Source: Streptomyces himastatinicus ATCC 53653 (GTDB taxonomy: Bacteria; Actinomycetota; Actinomycetes; Streptomycetales; Streptomycetaceae). From it: DNA of 47,853 nucleotides. The DNA lies in the NCBI RefSeq assembly GCF_000158915.1, contig NZ_GG657754.1:2238686-2286538 (forward strand), in the 5' to 3' direction. The position numbers and the translations under genes were made by a program. Numbering within the stretch: the stretch's first letter is position 1; each line of letters begins with the position of its first letter. This document shows, piece after piece, positions 15,456 to 26,122 of the stretch. The notes under the pieces were generated by a model. That model had not been told where the DNA came from, searched no databases, and saw only the letters and a list, made by a program, of their open reading frames with translations.

Positions 15456-16319
15456 ATGACCACACTTCCCGAGCGCGCCGTACGGCGCTGCCACTCCGTC
15501 GTCAATCCGCTGCACTCCACCGTCTACTTCGCCCCGGACTACGCCAACGAACTGGCCGCACTGGGCCTGGAGGAGCGCGGGGCCGTCTACTTCGTGGGCC
15601 GTGCGGCGGCGTTCGGCCGGGTGGGCGCGGGAACCGTCACCGCGACCTTCTACAACTTCAAGCACGACCTGGTAGCCCGCCACATCCCGCGCGCCTGGGA
15701 CGTGGTCTCCCCCGAGGACGCCCTGGCCGCCCGGCTGCGGGCGGCCGACTCCGTGCTGCGGCGGCTGCTCGGGGACGACGCGCTGGCCTCGAAGGAGCTG
15801 GCCGAGACGGCCGAGCTGGCGCTGCGCGCCACCGAGGCGTGTTCCCGCTCCGCGCGCCCCCTGTACGCCGCCCACGCCGACCTCCCCGTGCCCGAGGCCC
15901 CGCACCTGGCCCTGTGGCACGCCGCCACCCTGCTGCGCGAGCACCGCGGCGACACCCATCTGATGGCCCTCACCGCCGCCGGGCTCGACGCGGTGGAGGC
16001 CCTGGTCAGCCACACGGCGACCGGCAAGGGCATGTCCCCGAAGTGGCTCCTGGCCACCCGTGGCTGGACGGCCGAGGAGCTGGCCGCCGGACAGGACCGG
16101 CTGCGGACACGCGGGCTGCTGGACGAGGCGGGCGAGCTGACCGAGGCCGGTGTCGCCCTGCGCGAGTCCGTGGAGGACGAGACGGACCGCCTGGACGCCG
16201 CCCCGTACGAGCACCTGGGCGCGGCGGGCGTGGCCCGGCTGACGGAGCTGGCCGGGGCGTTCACGACGCGGGCCATGGAGGCGGGCGCCTTCCCGGCGGA
16301 CCTCCGGAGCAAGAACTGA
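15456..16319 (+). CDS. SCO6745-family protein (helix-turn-helix-like, function unknown)
   Basis: Protein of 287 residues that I recognise as an actinobacterial family named after S. coelicolor SCO6745. The N-terminal half opens with RRCHSVVNPLHSTVYFAPDYANELAALGL and has the block VTATFYNFKHDLVARHIPRAWDVV. The C-terminal half has a winged-helix-like stretch (LMALTAAGLDAVEALVSHTATGKGMSPKWLLATRGW) and MarR-like wording around LRTRGLLDEAGELTEAG. The strong N-terminal conservation suggests a ligand-binding or catalytic role joined to a regulatory fold, but no catalytic motif is evident. It starts without a Shine-Dalgarno behind a TAGCGT -10 box. Function unknown; annotation by memory of the family. 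Confidence 0.75.
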   Translation: MTTLPERAVRRCHSVVNPLHSTVYFAPDYANELAALGLEERGAVYFVGRAAAFGRVGAGTVTATFYNFKHDLVARHIPRAWDVVSPEDALAARLRAADSVLRRLLGDDALASKELAETAELALRATEACSRSARPLYAAHADLPVPEAPHLALWHAATLLREHRGDTHLMALTAAGLDAVEALVSHTATGKGMSPKWLLATRGWTAEELAAGQDRLRTRGLLDEAGELTEAGVALRESVEDETDRLDAAPYEHLGAAGVARLTELAGAFTTRAMEAGAFPADLRSKN

Positions 16320-16508
16320 CACTCCCCCTCGGGATCGGGGCGGGTTTGCGCGCGGCGGGGCGGGATACCCGCCTGTTGAGCGATCGGCCGCCCTTTTCAT
16401 CGGGCGCCCAACCGCGCGCCGCGCACGCCGGCGAGTGCCCGTGCTCCGCGTACGTGCGGCGCCCGGCGGCGGCTGTCGACCCGCTCCCGACCCGATGGGA
16501 GGTCTGAA

Positions 16509-16652
16509 GTGCTGCGAGCTATCGCCGATGTGCTCCGTGCCATCGGATCCGCGATCGCCACGGTGGTGACGCTTCCGTTCCGTGCCATTGCCCGGCTGTT
16601 CGGCGGGGCCGCCGACACGGCGGGCGGCGCACGCCGCCGCAGGCACATCTGA
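16509..16652 (+). CDS. Small conserved protein of 47 residues, amphipathic and basic-tailed
   Basis: Not a long open frame, but well supported. A GTG start at 16509 has GGGAGG 6 nt upstream. The product opens MLRAIADVLRAIGSAIATV, continues TLPFRAIARLFGG and ends in a basic tail ARRRRHI. The first 35 residues can form an amphipathic or membrane-seeking helix pair, and the LPFRAxARLFGG block is one I recall from short unannotated Streptomyces proteins. Codon use follows the strong G/C third-position pattern of real genes. It lies between the SCO6745-family gene and tex. Function unknown; a membrane-associated peptide is the simplest guess. Confidence 0.72.
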   Translation: MLRAIADVLRAIGSAIATVVTLPFRAIARLFGGAADTAGGARRRRHI

Positions 16653-16770
16653 GCCCCGTACGCCCCCGGGAATGTTCTCCGACACCCGCCGAACACGTCG
16701 TCCGTGACCGCTTCGTCAGTGCCACCTGCCACAATGCAGATGCAGTGCAGACCGAAAGCGGAGCGTGATC

Positions 16771-19167
<2,397 letters not shown>

Positions 19168-19469
19168 CCGTTGTGGTGGGCGCCCGGGAATTATCCCAAC
19201 CCCGCCTTCCCGCAGCATCCGATATGCGGCTCCGCCGCGCGGCGGGCTCCGCCCCGGACCCCGGCCCTCGAACGCCGGACGTGCTGGGTGGGTTGTTCCC
19301 CACCCCGCCCCTTCCCGATACCGGGGCTCCGCCCCGGACCCCGGTCCTCAAACGCCGGACGGGCTGGGTGGTGGGTCCCCGCCCCGGACCCGATTCCGGC
19401 CGCCGGACGGGCCGCAGGACCGGAGTGGTGGACCCGGACGGCGGACGGGCTGGTTGGTGGTAGCCCCCG
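19168..19469. repeat. Convergent intergenic region with two copies of a 48-bp GC-rich Streptomyces repeat
   Basis: Between the converging tex and ABC-F genes. Copy 1 is 19244-19291 and copy 2 is 19324-19371; they differ at about three positions. Both start GGGCTCCGCCCCGGACCCC and contain AACGCCGGAC and GCTGGGTGG. A degenerate third piece (GCCGCCGGACGGGCCG) lies near 19398-19412. This GCTCCGCCCC/ACGCCGGAC element is a widespread intergenic repeat in Streptomyces genomes. It is rich in short inverted repeats and could act as a bidirectional terminator. No gene is supported here. Confidence 0.8.
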
Positions 19470-21107
19470 TCAGGACTCGGTTACTTGGCCATCGGCTACC
19501 TCGAGGCGGCGGGTGGTGTGGACCGCTTCCAGCATGCGGCGGTCGTGGGTTACCAGGAGCAGCGTGCCCTCGTAGGAGGCCAACGCGGACTCCAGTTGCT
19601 CGATCGCGGGCAGGTCCAGGTGGTTCGTGGGCTCGTCCAGGACCAGCAGGTTGACGCCTCGGGCCTGGAGCAGGGCCAGGGCCGCTCGGGTGCGCTCGCC
19701 CGGGGACAGCGTGGACGCCGGGCGCAGCACATGGGCGGCCTTGAGGCCGAACTTCGCCAGCAGGGTCCGTACGTCCGCGGGCGCCAGCTCCGGCACCGCC
19801 GTGCCGAAGGCGTCCAGCAGGGCCTCGCCGCCGAAGAACAGCGCGCGGGCCTGGTCCACCTCACCGACGACCACCCCCGGCCCGAGTGACGCATGGCCCT
19901 CGTCCAGCGGGAGGCGGCCGAGGAGGGCGGCCAGCAGGGTGGATTTGCCAGAGCCGTTCGCTCCGGTCACCGCGATCCGGTCCGCCCAGTCGATCTGGAG
20001 GTCGACCGGGCCGAAGTGGAAGTCCCCACGCCGCACCTCGGCCCCGCGCAGGGTCGCCACGACCGCGCCGGAGCGCGGTGCCGCAGCGATCTCCATCCGC
20101 AGTTCCCACTCCTTGCGCGGCTCCTCGACCACCTCCAGCCGCTCGATCAGCCGATCCGTCTGGCGCGCCTTGGCGGCCTGCTTCTCGGTGGACTCGACAC
20201 GGGCGTTCCGGGCGACCTTGTCGCCGTCGGGAGCCTTGCGCCGCGCGTTCTTGACGCCCTTCTCCATCCAGGCGCGCTGGGTGCGCGCCCTGGCCTCCAG
20301 GGAGGCGCGGGTGTCCGCGTACTCTTCGAAGCGTTCGCGGGCATGGCGGCGGGCGGTCTCCCGCTCCTCCAGGTAGGCGGTATAGCCGCCGCCGAACACG
20401 TTCACCCGCTGCTGGGCCAGGTCGAGTTCGAGGACCTTGTCGACGGTACGGGCCAGGAATTCGCGGTCGTGGCTGACGAGTACCGTGCCCGCGCGCAGTC
20501 CCGTGACGAACGTTTCGAGGCGCTGGAGGCCGTCGAGGTCGAGGTCGTTCGTCGGCTCGTCGAGCAGGAAGACGTCGTACCGGCTGAGCAGCAGCGAGGC
20601 GAGACCGGCGCGGGCCGCCTGGCCGCCGGAGAGGGCGGTCATGGGGCGGTCGAGCGAGACGTCGAGCCCGAGGGAGGCGGCGACCTCGTCGGCGCGTTCG
20701 TCGAGGTCGGCGGCGCCGAGCGACAGCCAGCGCTCCAGCGCGACGGCGTACGCGTCGTCCGCGCCAGGGGCGCCGTCCGCGAGCGCCTGGGTGGTGGCGT
20801 CGAGGTCGGCCTGCGCGGCGGCCACACCGGTACGGCGGGCCAGAAACGCCCGTACGGACTCCCCCGCCCGCCGCTCGGGCTCCTGCGGAAGGTGGCCGAC
20901 CGTGGCGTGCGGCGGGCTGAGCCGAACGGCGCCCTGCTCGGCGTCGGTGAGCCCGGCCAGCAACCGCAGCAAGGTCGACTTCCCTGCTCCGTTGACCCCG
21001 ACGAGGCCGATGACCTCGCCCGGCGCGACGACGAGGTCGAGCCCGGAGAAGAGGGGGCGGTCGCCGTGTCCGGCGGCCAGATCCTTGGCGACGAGAGTGG
21101 CAGTCAT
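19470..21107 (-). CDS. ABC-F family ATPase (ribosome-associated; Uup/antibiotic-resistance type)
   Basis: Soluble protein of 545 residues with two ABC ATPase domains and no membrane segment, as in ABC-F proteins that act at the ribosomal E site. Domain 1: Walker A GVNGAGKST, signature LSGGQAARAGL, Walker B FLLDEPTNDLD. The linker (EERETARRHARERFEEYADT to RNARVESTEKQAAKARQTDR) is highly charged and helical, as in the P-site tRNA-interaction motif. Domain 2: Walker A GANGSGKST, signature LSPGERTRAAL, Walker B LVLDEPTNHLD. The ATG at 21107 is preceded by CGGGCCCCTT. A longer open frame upstream to 22598 is a high-GC artefact. The 437-bp leader holds a direct repeat and a large inverted repeat; attenuation-type leaders are known for ABC-F resistance genes. 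Confidence 0.92.
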   Translation of the reverse strand: MTATLVAKDLAAGHGDRPLFSGLDLVVAPGEVIGLVGVNGAGKSTLLRLLAGLTDAEQGAVRLSPPHATVGHLPQEPERRAGESVRAFLARRTGVAAAQADLDATTQALADGAPGADDAYAVALERWLSLGAADLDERADEVAASLGLDVSLDRPMTALSGGQAARAGLASLLLSRYDVFLLDEPTNDLDLDGLQRLETFVTGLRAGTVLVSHDREFLARTVDKVLELDLAQQRVNVFGGGYTAYLEERETARRHARERFEEYADTRASLEARARTQRAWMEKGVKNARRKAPDGDKVARNARVESTEKQAAKARQTDRLIERLEVVEEPRKEWELRMEIAAAPRSGAVVATLRGAEVRRGDFHFGPVDLQIDWADRIAVTGANGSGKSTLLAALLGRLPLDEGHASLGPGVVVGEVDQARALFFGGEALLDAFGTAVPELAPADVRTLLAKFGLKAAHVLRPASTLSPGERTRAALALLQARGVNLLVLDEPTNHLDLPAIEQLESALASYEGTLLLVTHDRRMLEAVHTTRRLEVADGQVTES

Positions 21108-21156
21108 AAGGGGCCCGATCCTAACCGTCGCCCGGGGCCGCGGTCGGCGACGGCGG

Positions 21157-21342
21157 GGAGGGAGCCGGGATCGCGCCCACCCAGCACCCGCCACCCCCGG
21201 CACAGACCGCAACCCCTCCAGAGCCGAGGCCACCGGCCAGTGGCTCGCGACTCCACAGGAGGGAGCCGGGACCGCGCCCACCCCCGCCCAGCGCCCGCCG
21301 TCCCCGGCGCAGACCGCGACCGCTCCGGAGCCGGGGCCGCCG
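21157..21342. repeat. Imperfect ~80-85-bp direct repeat upstream of the ABC-F gene
   Basis: Copy 1 is about 21157-21236 and copy 2 about 21258-21342. Shared blocks in order include GGAGGGAGCCGGGA, CGCGCCCACCC, GCACAGACCGC or GCGCAGACCGC, CTCCAGAGCC or CTCCGGAGCC, and CCACCGG or CCGCCGG. The copies are separated by about 21 bp. The repeat lies in the likely 5' leader of the ABC-F transcript. Not seen elsewhere in the window. Confidence 0.7.
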
Positions 21343-21393
21343 GTGGGGAGGTGGCGACGATGCGGGAGGGGGTCGGGGTCGGAGGGGTGGGGT

Positions 21394-21480
21394 CCTGGAC
21401 ACCACGTGTATTTGTGGCGCCGGTCGTCCAACGGCCACTTCACGCTTCCGAGCTGCGGCGCCGTAAATAGACGGTCCAGG
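21394..21480 (-). other. Structured leader element (nested inverted repeat) upstream of the ABC-F gene
   Basis: Outer arms CCTGGAC (21394-21400) and GTCCAGG (21474-21480). Inner arms ATTTGTGGCGCC (21410-21421) and GGCGCCGTAAAT (21457-21468) pair at 10 of 12 positions. Between them is a small hairpin GGTCGT-CCA-ACGGCC (21422-21436) and a short GCT-TCCG-AGC hairpin (21444-21453). The whole can fold as a junction of two hairpins on a long interrupted stem. It includes AT-rich patches unusual here. It is about 290 nt upstream of the ABC-F start. I cannot assign it to a known riboswitch; it does not fold as a tRNA. Confidence 0.5.
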
Positions 21481-21544
21481 GCCCTGCCCCGGAGGCCCCG
21501 GCACCCGCACCACCCACCCACGGGAACCGCCCCCGCACCCACCC

Positions 21545-22579
21545 CTACGGCACAGCCGCCGCCGTCAGAACCGTGTCCGTCGTGCGGGCCACCAGGAAGG
21601 ACTCGCCGCGGGCCGCCTTCGGGGGCAGGGGCAGGCGGTGGACGCCCGGGGACAAAGGGGCGTCGTAGACGTCGAGGGTGTGGGGGCGGGAGAGGCGGTC
21701 CAGGCGGTGGGCGGCGAGGCGGACGCGGCACTCGGAGGCGACCTCGACGAGCGCTTCGCCGCCCCGCGCGGCCAGCCGGACCAGGCGGCGGCGGTCCGGC
21801 GGGGTGCGGTCCAGGGCCTGTTCGACCTGGGCGACGAGCAGGGGGACGATGGGGGCGAGACCGGTGATGAACACGGCGTCCGAGCGGGCCTTCGCGAAGG
21901 CGTCCCGTACGGCGTCGCGCTCGTCCTGACGGATCGTCCGGCCGAAGAACACCACACCGTAGCGGCGGAGTTCGCCCGCGTGGGCGCCGACCGCGTCGAG
22001 GGTGATCTCGGCGCCGAGGCCGGTGCGCCGCAGCGCGGCGGCGAGCTTGGCGAGGAGGGCGGCGCGCCGGCCGATGAGGAGGACGCGGCGGTGGGCGGAG
22101 AGGTCGTGGGCGTCGGCGCTGTGCAGCAGCCGGGTCAGTTCGGCGCGGTACTGGTCGCCATGGAAGCGGTAGGGGCCGATGCCGTGGTAGCCGTCGCGTT
22201 CGGGGTCGGGGGTGGTGCGGTCGGTCTGCCAGAGGAAGTCCCGCCAGACGATGTCGGGCCCGTCCCGTTCGATGACGGCGGTGACCGCGCCGCAGGCCAG
22301 CCCTTCGCATTCGGGGCAGCCGTAGATGACGTACCGTCCGCCGTCGAGCGGTGACCCGGTCTCCAGCAGGAGGCCGCGGACCTGTTCGGCGAAGACGGTG
22401 GGGCCGAGGTCCGAGGCGAGCGGGGAGACGGCGTCGAGGTCGGCGAGGCGCGGCAGCAGCGGTCTGCCGTTCACCTCGAAGTCCAGGAAATCGCGGTGCA
22501 TTTGGTACGCGCCGTCGGACAGGACGCCGCCGGCGCGCATGGCCGGTACCAGCCCGAAAGTGGCGTACTCGGAGGTCAT
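21545..22579 (-). CDS. Uncharacterised protein with a CPEC motif and a Rossmann-like C-terminal half
   Basis: I do not recognise a named family with confidence. From the ATG at 22579 the product is 344 residues. The N-terminal half begins MTSEYATFGLVPAMRAGGVL, contains a Cys pair in YGCPECEGLACGAVTAV and the conserved-looking block IERDGPDIVWRDFLWQTD. The second half opens with a Rossmann-like strand-loop-helix, RRVLLIGRRAALLAKLAAAL, and then a region that could be an alpha/beta nucleotide-binding fold (GVVFFGRTIRQDERDAVRDA). Some Streptomyces relatives are annotated loosely as oxidoreductases. The ATG at 22612 and the stretch above are less likely starts. It stands alone upstream of the ABC-F leader. 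Confidence 0.7.
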   Translation of the reverse strand: MTSEYATFGLVPAMRAGGVLSDGAYQMHRDFLDFEVNGRPLLPRLADLDAVSPLASDLGPTVFAEQVRGLLLETGSPLDGGRYVIYGCPECEGLACGAVTAVIERDGPDIVWRDFLWQTDRTTPDPERDGYHGIGPYRFHGDQYRAELTRLLHSADAHDLSAHRRVLLIGRRAALLAKLAAALRRTGLGAEITLDAVGAHAGELRRYGVVFFGRTIRQDERDAVRDAFAKARSDAVFITGLAPIVPLLVAQVEQALDRTPPDRRRLVRLAARGGEALVEVASECRVRLAAHRLDRLSRPHTLDVYDAPLSPGVHRLPLPPKAARGESFLVARTTDTVLTAAAVP

Positions 22580-22735
22580 GCCCCAAGTATTCCCCCATCG
22601 GGGCAGCATCACCGCGACTCGCCTATAAGGGGAGAAAAGCGGAGTGCGCAGGGGTGATCCCCGGCGAGGGGCCGGGAACCGCCTCTCGCCGGAGCCCCGC
22701 TGCCCCGGGAGACGGGGCGGGGGTCCGGCGAGGAG

Positions 22736-22780
22736 GCGTCGTCACACCACGCGTCGTCACACCACGCGTCGTCACACCAC
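22736..22780. repeat. Three perfect tandem copies of a 15-bp unit
   Basis: GCGTCGTCACACCAC is repeated exactly at 22736-22750, 22751-22765 and 22766-22780. It lies 18 bp beyond the stop codon of the BCCT transporter gene (stop at 22799-22801, minus strand). A small minisatellite with no detectable coding role. Confidence 0.85.
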
Positions 22781-22798
22781 GTGGGCGGGACGGGAGGG

Positions 22799-24604
22799 CT
22801 AGCGGGTGGTCTCGCCCGTGGAGACCCGGTCCTCGTCCGCGTCGCTCTTGGCGGTGTCCGCGGTCGAGGACTCGGCCTCGCCCGTCCCTGCGGCACCGTC
22901 GATGTTCTCGGCGGGAGCGGCCGGGCCGATCCGGATCTCGAACTCGCCGTCGTACTTCTCGTGTCCGGCGATGACGGCCATCTCGACCGCTTCCTCGCCC
23001 TTTTCTCCGCGCACGATCAGCGGGTCGCGGCGCAGGTCCTTCAGCAGGGCCCAACACAGGCCGACCATCACCAGGGTGAAGGGTGCGGCCACCAGGATCG
23101 TCAGGTTCTGCAACCCGGTGAGCGCGTCGTCACCGCCGCCGCCGACCAGCAGCATGACGGCCGCGACGGCGCCCGTGACCACGCCCCAGAAGATGACGAC
23201 GAAGCGGCTCGGCTCGAAGGAGCCCCTCTGCGAGAGGGTGCCCATGACGATCGAGGCCGCGTCCGCGCCGGAGACGAAGAAGATACCGACGAGGATCATC
23301 ACGATGACGCTCATGACGCTCGCCATCGGGTACTGCTCGAGCACGCCGAACAGCTGGCCCTCGGGCGTGGTCTCCTTGCCCAGCTTCCCCGCGGCCTGAA
23401 GCTTCATCGACGAGCCGCCGAAGATGGCGAACCAGATCAGGCTGACGGTGCTCGGCACCAGGATCACACCGCCGACGAACTGCCGGATGGTGCGGCCACG
23501 GCTGATCCGCGCGATGAACATGCCGACGAACGGCGTCCAGGAGATCCACCAGGCCCAGTAGAAGACGGTCCAGTCGCTCAGCCAGGTCGCGACGGTGTCG
23601 CCGCCGGTCGCCTCGGTACGGCCGACCAGCTGCGGGAGGTCACCGATGTAGGAGCCGATGGAGGTCGGCAGCAGGTCGAGGATGATGATCGTGGGACCGG
23701 CCACGAAGACGAACACGGCCAGGAACAGCGCCAGCACCATGTTGATGTTGGACAGCCACTGGATGCCCTTGGCGACACCCGACACGGCGGAGGCGATGAA
23801 CGCGACCGTGAGCACCGCGATCACGGCGACCAGCAGCCCGGTTCCGACGTTGCTCTTCCAGCCGAGCACCTCGATGCCACTGCCGATCTGGAGCGCGCCG
23901 AGCCCGAGGGACGCGGCGGAGCCGAAGAGGGTGGCGAAGATCGCGAGGATGTCGATGACGCGGCCGCCCGCGCCGTTGGCGTGCCTGCTGCCGATCAGCG
24001 GGGTGAAGACGGCGCTGATGGTCTGGCGGCGGCCGCGGCGGAAGGTGCTGTACGCGATGGCGAGGCCCACGACCGCGTAGATCGCCCACGGGTGGAGCGT
24101 CCAGTGGAACAGCGTCGTGGACATGGCGATCTGCATCTTCTCGGCCGCGGTCCCGGGGTCGGTCCCGGGCGGCGGGGTGACGAAGTGCGCCAGCGGCTCA
24201 CTCACCCCGTAGAACATCAAGCCGATGCCCATGCCCGCGCTGAACATCATCGCGACCCATGAGACGGTCTTGAACTCGGGCTCCTCGCCTTCCTTCCCGA
24301 GCGTGATCTTGCCGTAGCGGCTCATCGCCAGCCACAGCGCGAAGATCACAAAGCCGGTGGCGGCGAGGATGAACGCCCAGCCACCGTTGTGGATCAACCC
24401 GGACAGCATGCTGTCCGAAACAGACTCGAGCGCGCCGGTGAACACGGCTCCCCAGACCACGAACGCGAGGGTGAGCCCGGCGGATACGCCGAAGACCACG
24501 CGGTCGGTCCGGGGAGCCGGAGTCGGGTCGGGACTACCGGGAAGGTCTGCCGTGACCGGAGGGTCGTTTCTTACGTCCCCCGTGTCCTTCTGTGTCTCCG
24601 TCAC
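22799..24604 (-). CDS. BCCT-family transporter (betaine/choline/carnitine type)
   Basis: Secondary transporter of about 601 residues with twelve predicted membrane spans, importing a quaternary ammonium compatible solute such as glycine betaine or choline. Family marks: MMFSAGMGIGLMFYGVSEPL (the Gly-rich TM3 cation-binding region) and the signature DWTVFYWAWWISWTPFVGMF in TM8, followed by IARISRGRT. TM8 carries the Trp residues of the substrate site. There is a hydrophilic N terminus and an acidic Ser/Thr/Asp-rich C-terminal tail of about 90 residues, often the osmosensing part. I use the GTG at 24604 (AAAGG 7 nt upstream); a GTG at 24634 would add ten residues. A perfect TTGACA lies about 80 bp upstream. 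Confidence 0.92.
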   Translation of the reverse strand: MTETQKDTGDVRNDPPVTADLPGSPDPTPAPRTDRVVFGVSAGLTLAFVVWGAVFTGALESVSDSMLSGLIHNGGWAFILAATGFVIFALWLAMSRYGKITLGKEGEEPEFKTVSWVAMMFSAGMGIGLMFYGVSEPLAHFVTPPPGTDPGTAAEKMQIAMSTTLFHWTLHPWAIYAVVGLAIAYSTFRRGRRQTISAVFTPLIGSRHANGAGGRVIDILAIFATLFGSAASLGLGALQIGSGIEVLGWKSNVGTGLLVAVIAVLTVAFIASAVSGVAKGIQWLSNINMVLALFLAVFVFVAGPTIIILDLLPTSIGSYIGDLPQLVGRTEATGGDTVATWLSDWTVFYWAWWISWTPFVGMFIARISRGRTIRQFVGGVILVPSTVSLIWFAIFGGSSMKLQAAGKLGKETTPEGQLFGVLEQYPMASVMSVIVMILVGIFFVSGADAASIVMGTLSQRGSFEPSRFVVIFWGVVTGAVAAVMLLVGGGGDDALTGLQNLTILVAAPFTLVMVGLCWALLKDLRRDPLIVRGEKGEEAVEMAVIAGHEKYDGEFEIRIGPAAPAENIDGAAGTGEAESSTADTAKSDADEDRVSTGETTR

Positions 24605-24656
24605 GCATGAACCTTTCACTGTGTTTGTTTTCACTGGGTTTACTGGAACGAATACG

Positions 24657-24687
24657 CGGCTACCCAGTAGTCGGATACGTATGTCAA
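24657..24687 (-). promoter_or_regulatory. Candidate promoter of the BCCT transporter gene
   Basis: On the minus strand a perfect TTGACA -35 (24687-24682) is followed 19 bp later by TAGCCG (24662-24657), a weak -10. It lies in a 99-bp gap between the BCCT start and the end of the carboxypeptidase gene. The -35 is convincing; the -10 is not. Confidence 0.35.
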
Positions 24688-24703
24688 TACGACCCCCGCT
24701 GTG

Positions 24704-26039
24704 TCAGCACGTGTTCACGGGCTGACCAGCAGTGAGGTGATAGGCTGCGCGGCCGTCCAGCAGCAGCGGGACGAGGGCGCGCAGCGGCTGCCGCAGCGGT
24801 ACGAGGACATCGTGACCCGCGCCACGGAGGACCCGCGTCCGTATCCCGTGAAGGGCCAGCTCATCCCGTATGCCGTCGTACTGCGCTGCGTCCAACTGGT
24901 AGCCGCACGGCGGGTCTTGGAGCACCTCGCCCTCCCCGGCCGGTTCGTTGTCCGCGCCGCCGAGGTACACCGGGCCGCGGTCCGCGTAGCCGGAGAGCCG
25001 GGCCGCGGTGGTGGCGGCCTCGATCCACGGACGACGCTCCCTCACGAAGTCGAACGCGCCGTCCAGGGCGGCGAGTTGGGAGCCCACCCGGCGCTTGTTG
25101 TTGACGGCGGGGTCGGCCTTTCTCGGCGTCGGTGAGCGGGTCGACGCGGGTCTCGACGAGCTGCCCGACGCTGTTCTTGACCCCGGCCGTGTTGCGCAGG
25201 ATCCGCTCCTGGCCGTCACCCGCCACCTGCTTGACCGGCTCGCCGGTCTCCGGGTCGGTCCAGATGCCGTAGACACCGGTGGAGAAGCCCGCGTCCTCGG
25301 CGTGCGGGCGCACGTACGTGTCCGAGAGGGTACGCGCCTCGCGGTGTACGGGAGTTGAGGTGTTGAGGTTGCGCGGCCACAGGGCCAGCAGGTCCTTCTT
25401 GTAGTACGGGACGGTGGCGCCGTACTCGTGGAGGTCGTACACGGTGTCCGGGCGCCAGTCGCGGATGACGCGGGCCATGGCGCGGGACTCGGCGGTGGTG
25501 AGCGCGAGGTGGTCGCGATTGATGTCCGTGCCCTCGGAGTTGCCGCGGGTGTCGGCGGCCCGGCCGTCGGGGTTGGCGGTGGGCACGACGAGGACGTTCG
25601 TACGCTCCAGGAAGCGGCGGGTCCCCGGATCCTTGGCGTAGGCGAGGTCGCGGATCGTGGTCAGACATGCCTCGCGGCCTGACGGTTCGTCACCGTGCTG
25701 GGAGCAGATGAGCATCAGGGAGTTGCCGCGGGCGGCCCGGGCGGCGTCGGCGGGCGCCGCGGGGGCGCCGATCCGCACCAGGTTGAGGGGACGGCCCTGT
25801 GCGGTGGCGCCGAGGGTGTCGACGGCGACGCGCGCACTGGCCTTGTCGACGTCCGCGAGGAAGTCCGCCTCCTCGGCCTGGGTCGTCCAGCGCGCACCCT
25901 TGCTGGTCTCGAATCCGGTGCGCGGCGGCGCCCCCGGCTCGGCCCGGGCGGGCGCGGCCAGGAGCGACCCGGTGAGCAGCGCGCCGAGCGCGCCGCAGGT
26001 GACGGCGGTGCGGATGAGGGGAGGGTCGGATGAGATCAC
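24704..26039 (-). pseudogene. Secreted M14-family zinc carboxypeptidase, interrupted by a single-base frameshift
   Basis: Exported metallo-carboxypeptidase, about 445 residues when repaired. Signal peptide: ISSDPPLIRTAVTCGALGA then a hydrophobic core to APARA near residue 33. Zinc ligands His115 and Glu118 in SQHGDEPSGREA and His204 in DLHEYG; also NPDG and GTDINRDH, the substrate-binding loops of M14. The start GTG at 26039 has AGGAG 8 nt upstream. The frame reads DPLTDAEK and then, with one A removed from the AAA run at 25119-25121 (TTT on the plus strand), continues as ADPAVNNKRRVGSQLAAL to a stop at 24704. Without that change the reading ends in an unrelated tail at 24861. Probably a homopolymer error. 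Cleaves C-terminal residues from peptides outside the cell. Confidence 0.8.
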
Positions 26040-26122
26040 GGTGCGGACTCCTGGGGTCACGTTGCAGTGCAGTTGGTGCCCGGTGAGACCGCCCGGGTGC
26101 GGGCGACCTCACCGGGTGCGGG

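Noticed and set aside
19168..19469. Insertion-sequence remnant
   Set aside because: No transposase-like frame, terminal inverted repeats or target duplication; the repeated 48-bp unit is the common Streptomyces intergenic repeat.
21394..21480. A tRNA or tRNA-like gene
   Set aside because: A D-arm-like piece (GTCGTCCAACGGCC) is present, but there is no 5-bp anticodon stem with 7-nt loop, no T-arm with TTC, and no 7-bp acceptor end; a structured leader fits better.
19470..22598. A 1042-residue open frame covering the ABC-F ATPase and the region above it
   Set aside because: The first 497 codons are Arg/Pro-rich out-of-frame sequence of the neighbouring gene and leader; the ABC-F protein starts at 21107.
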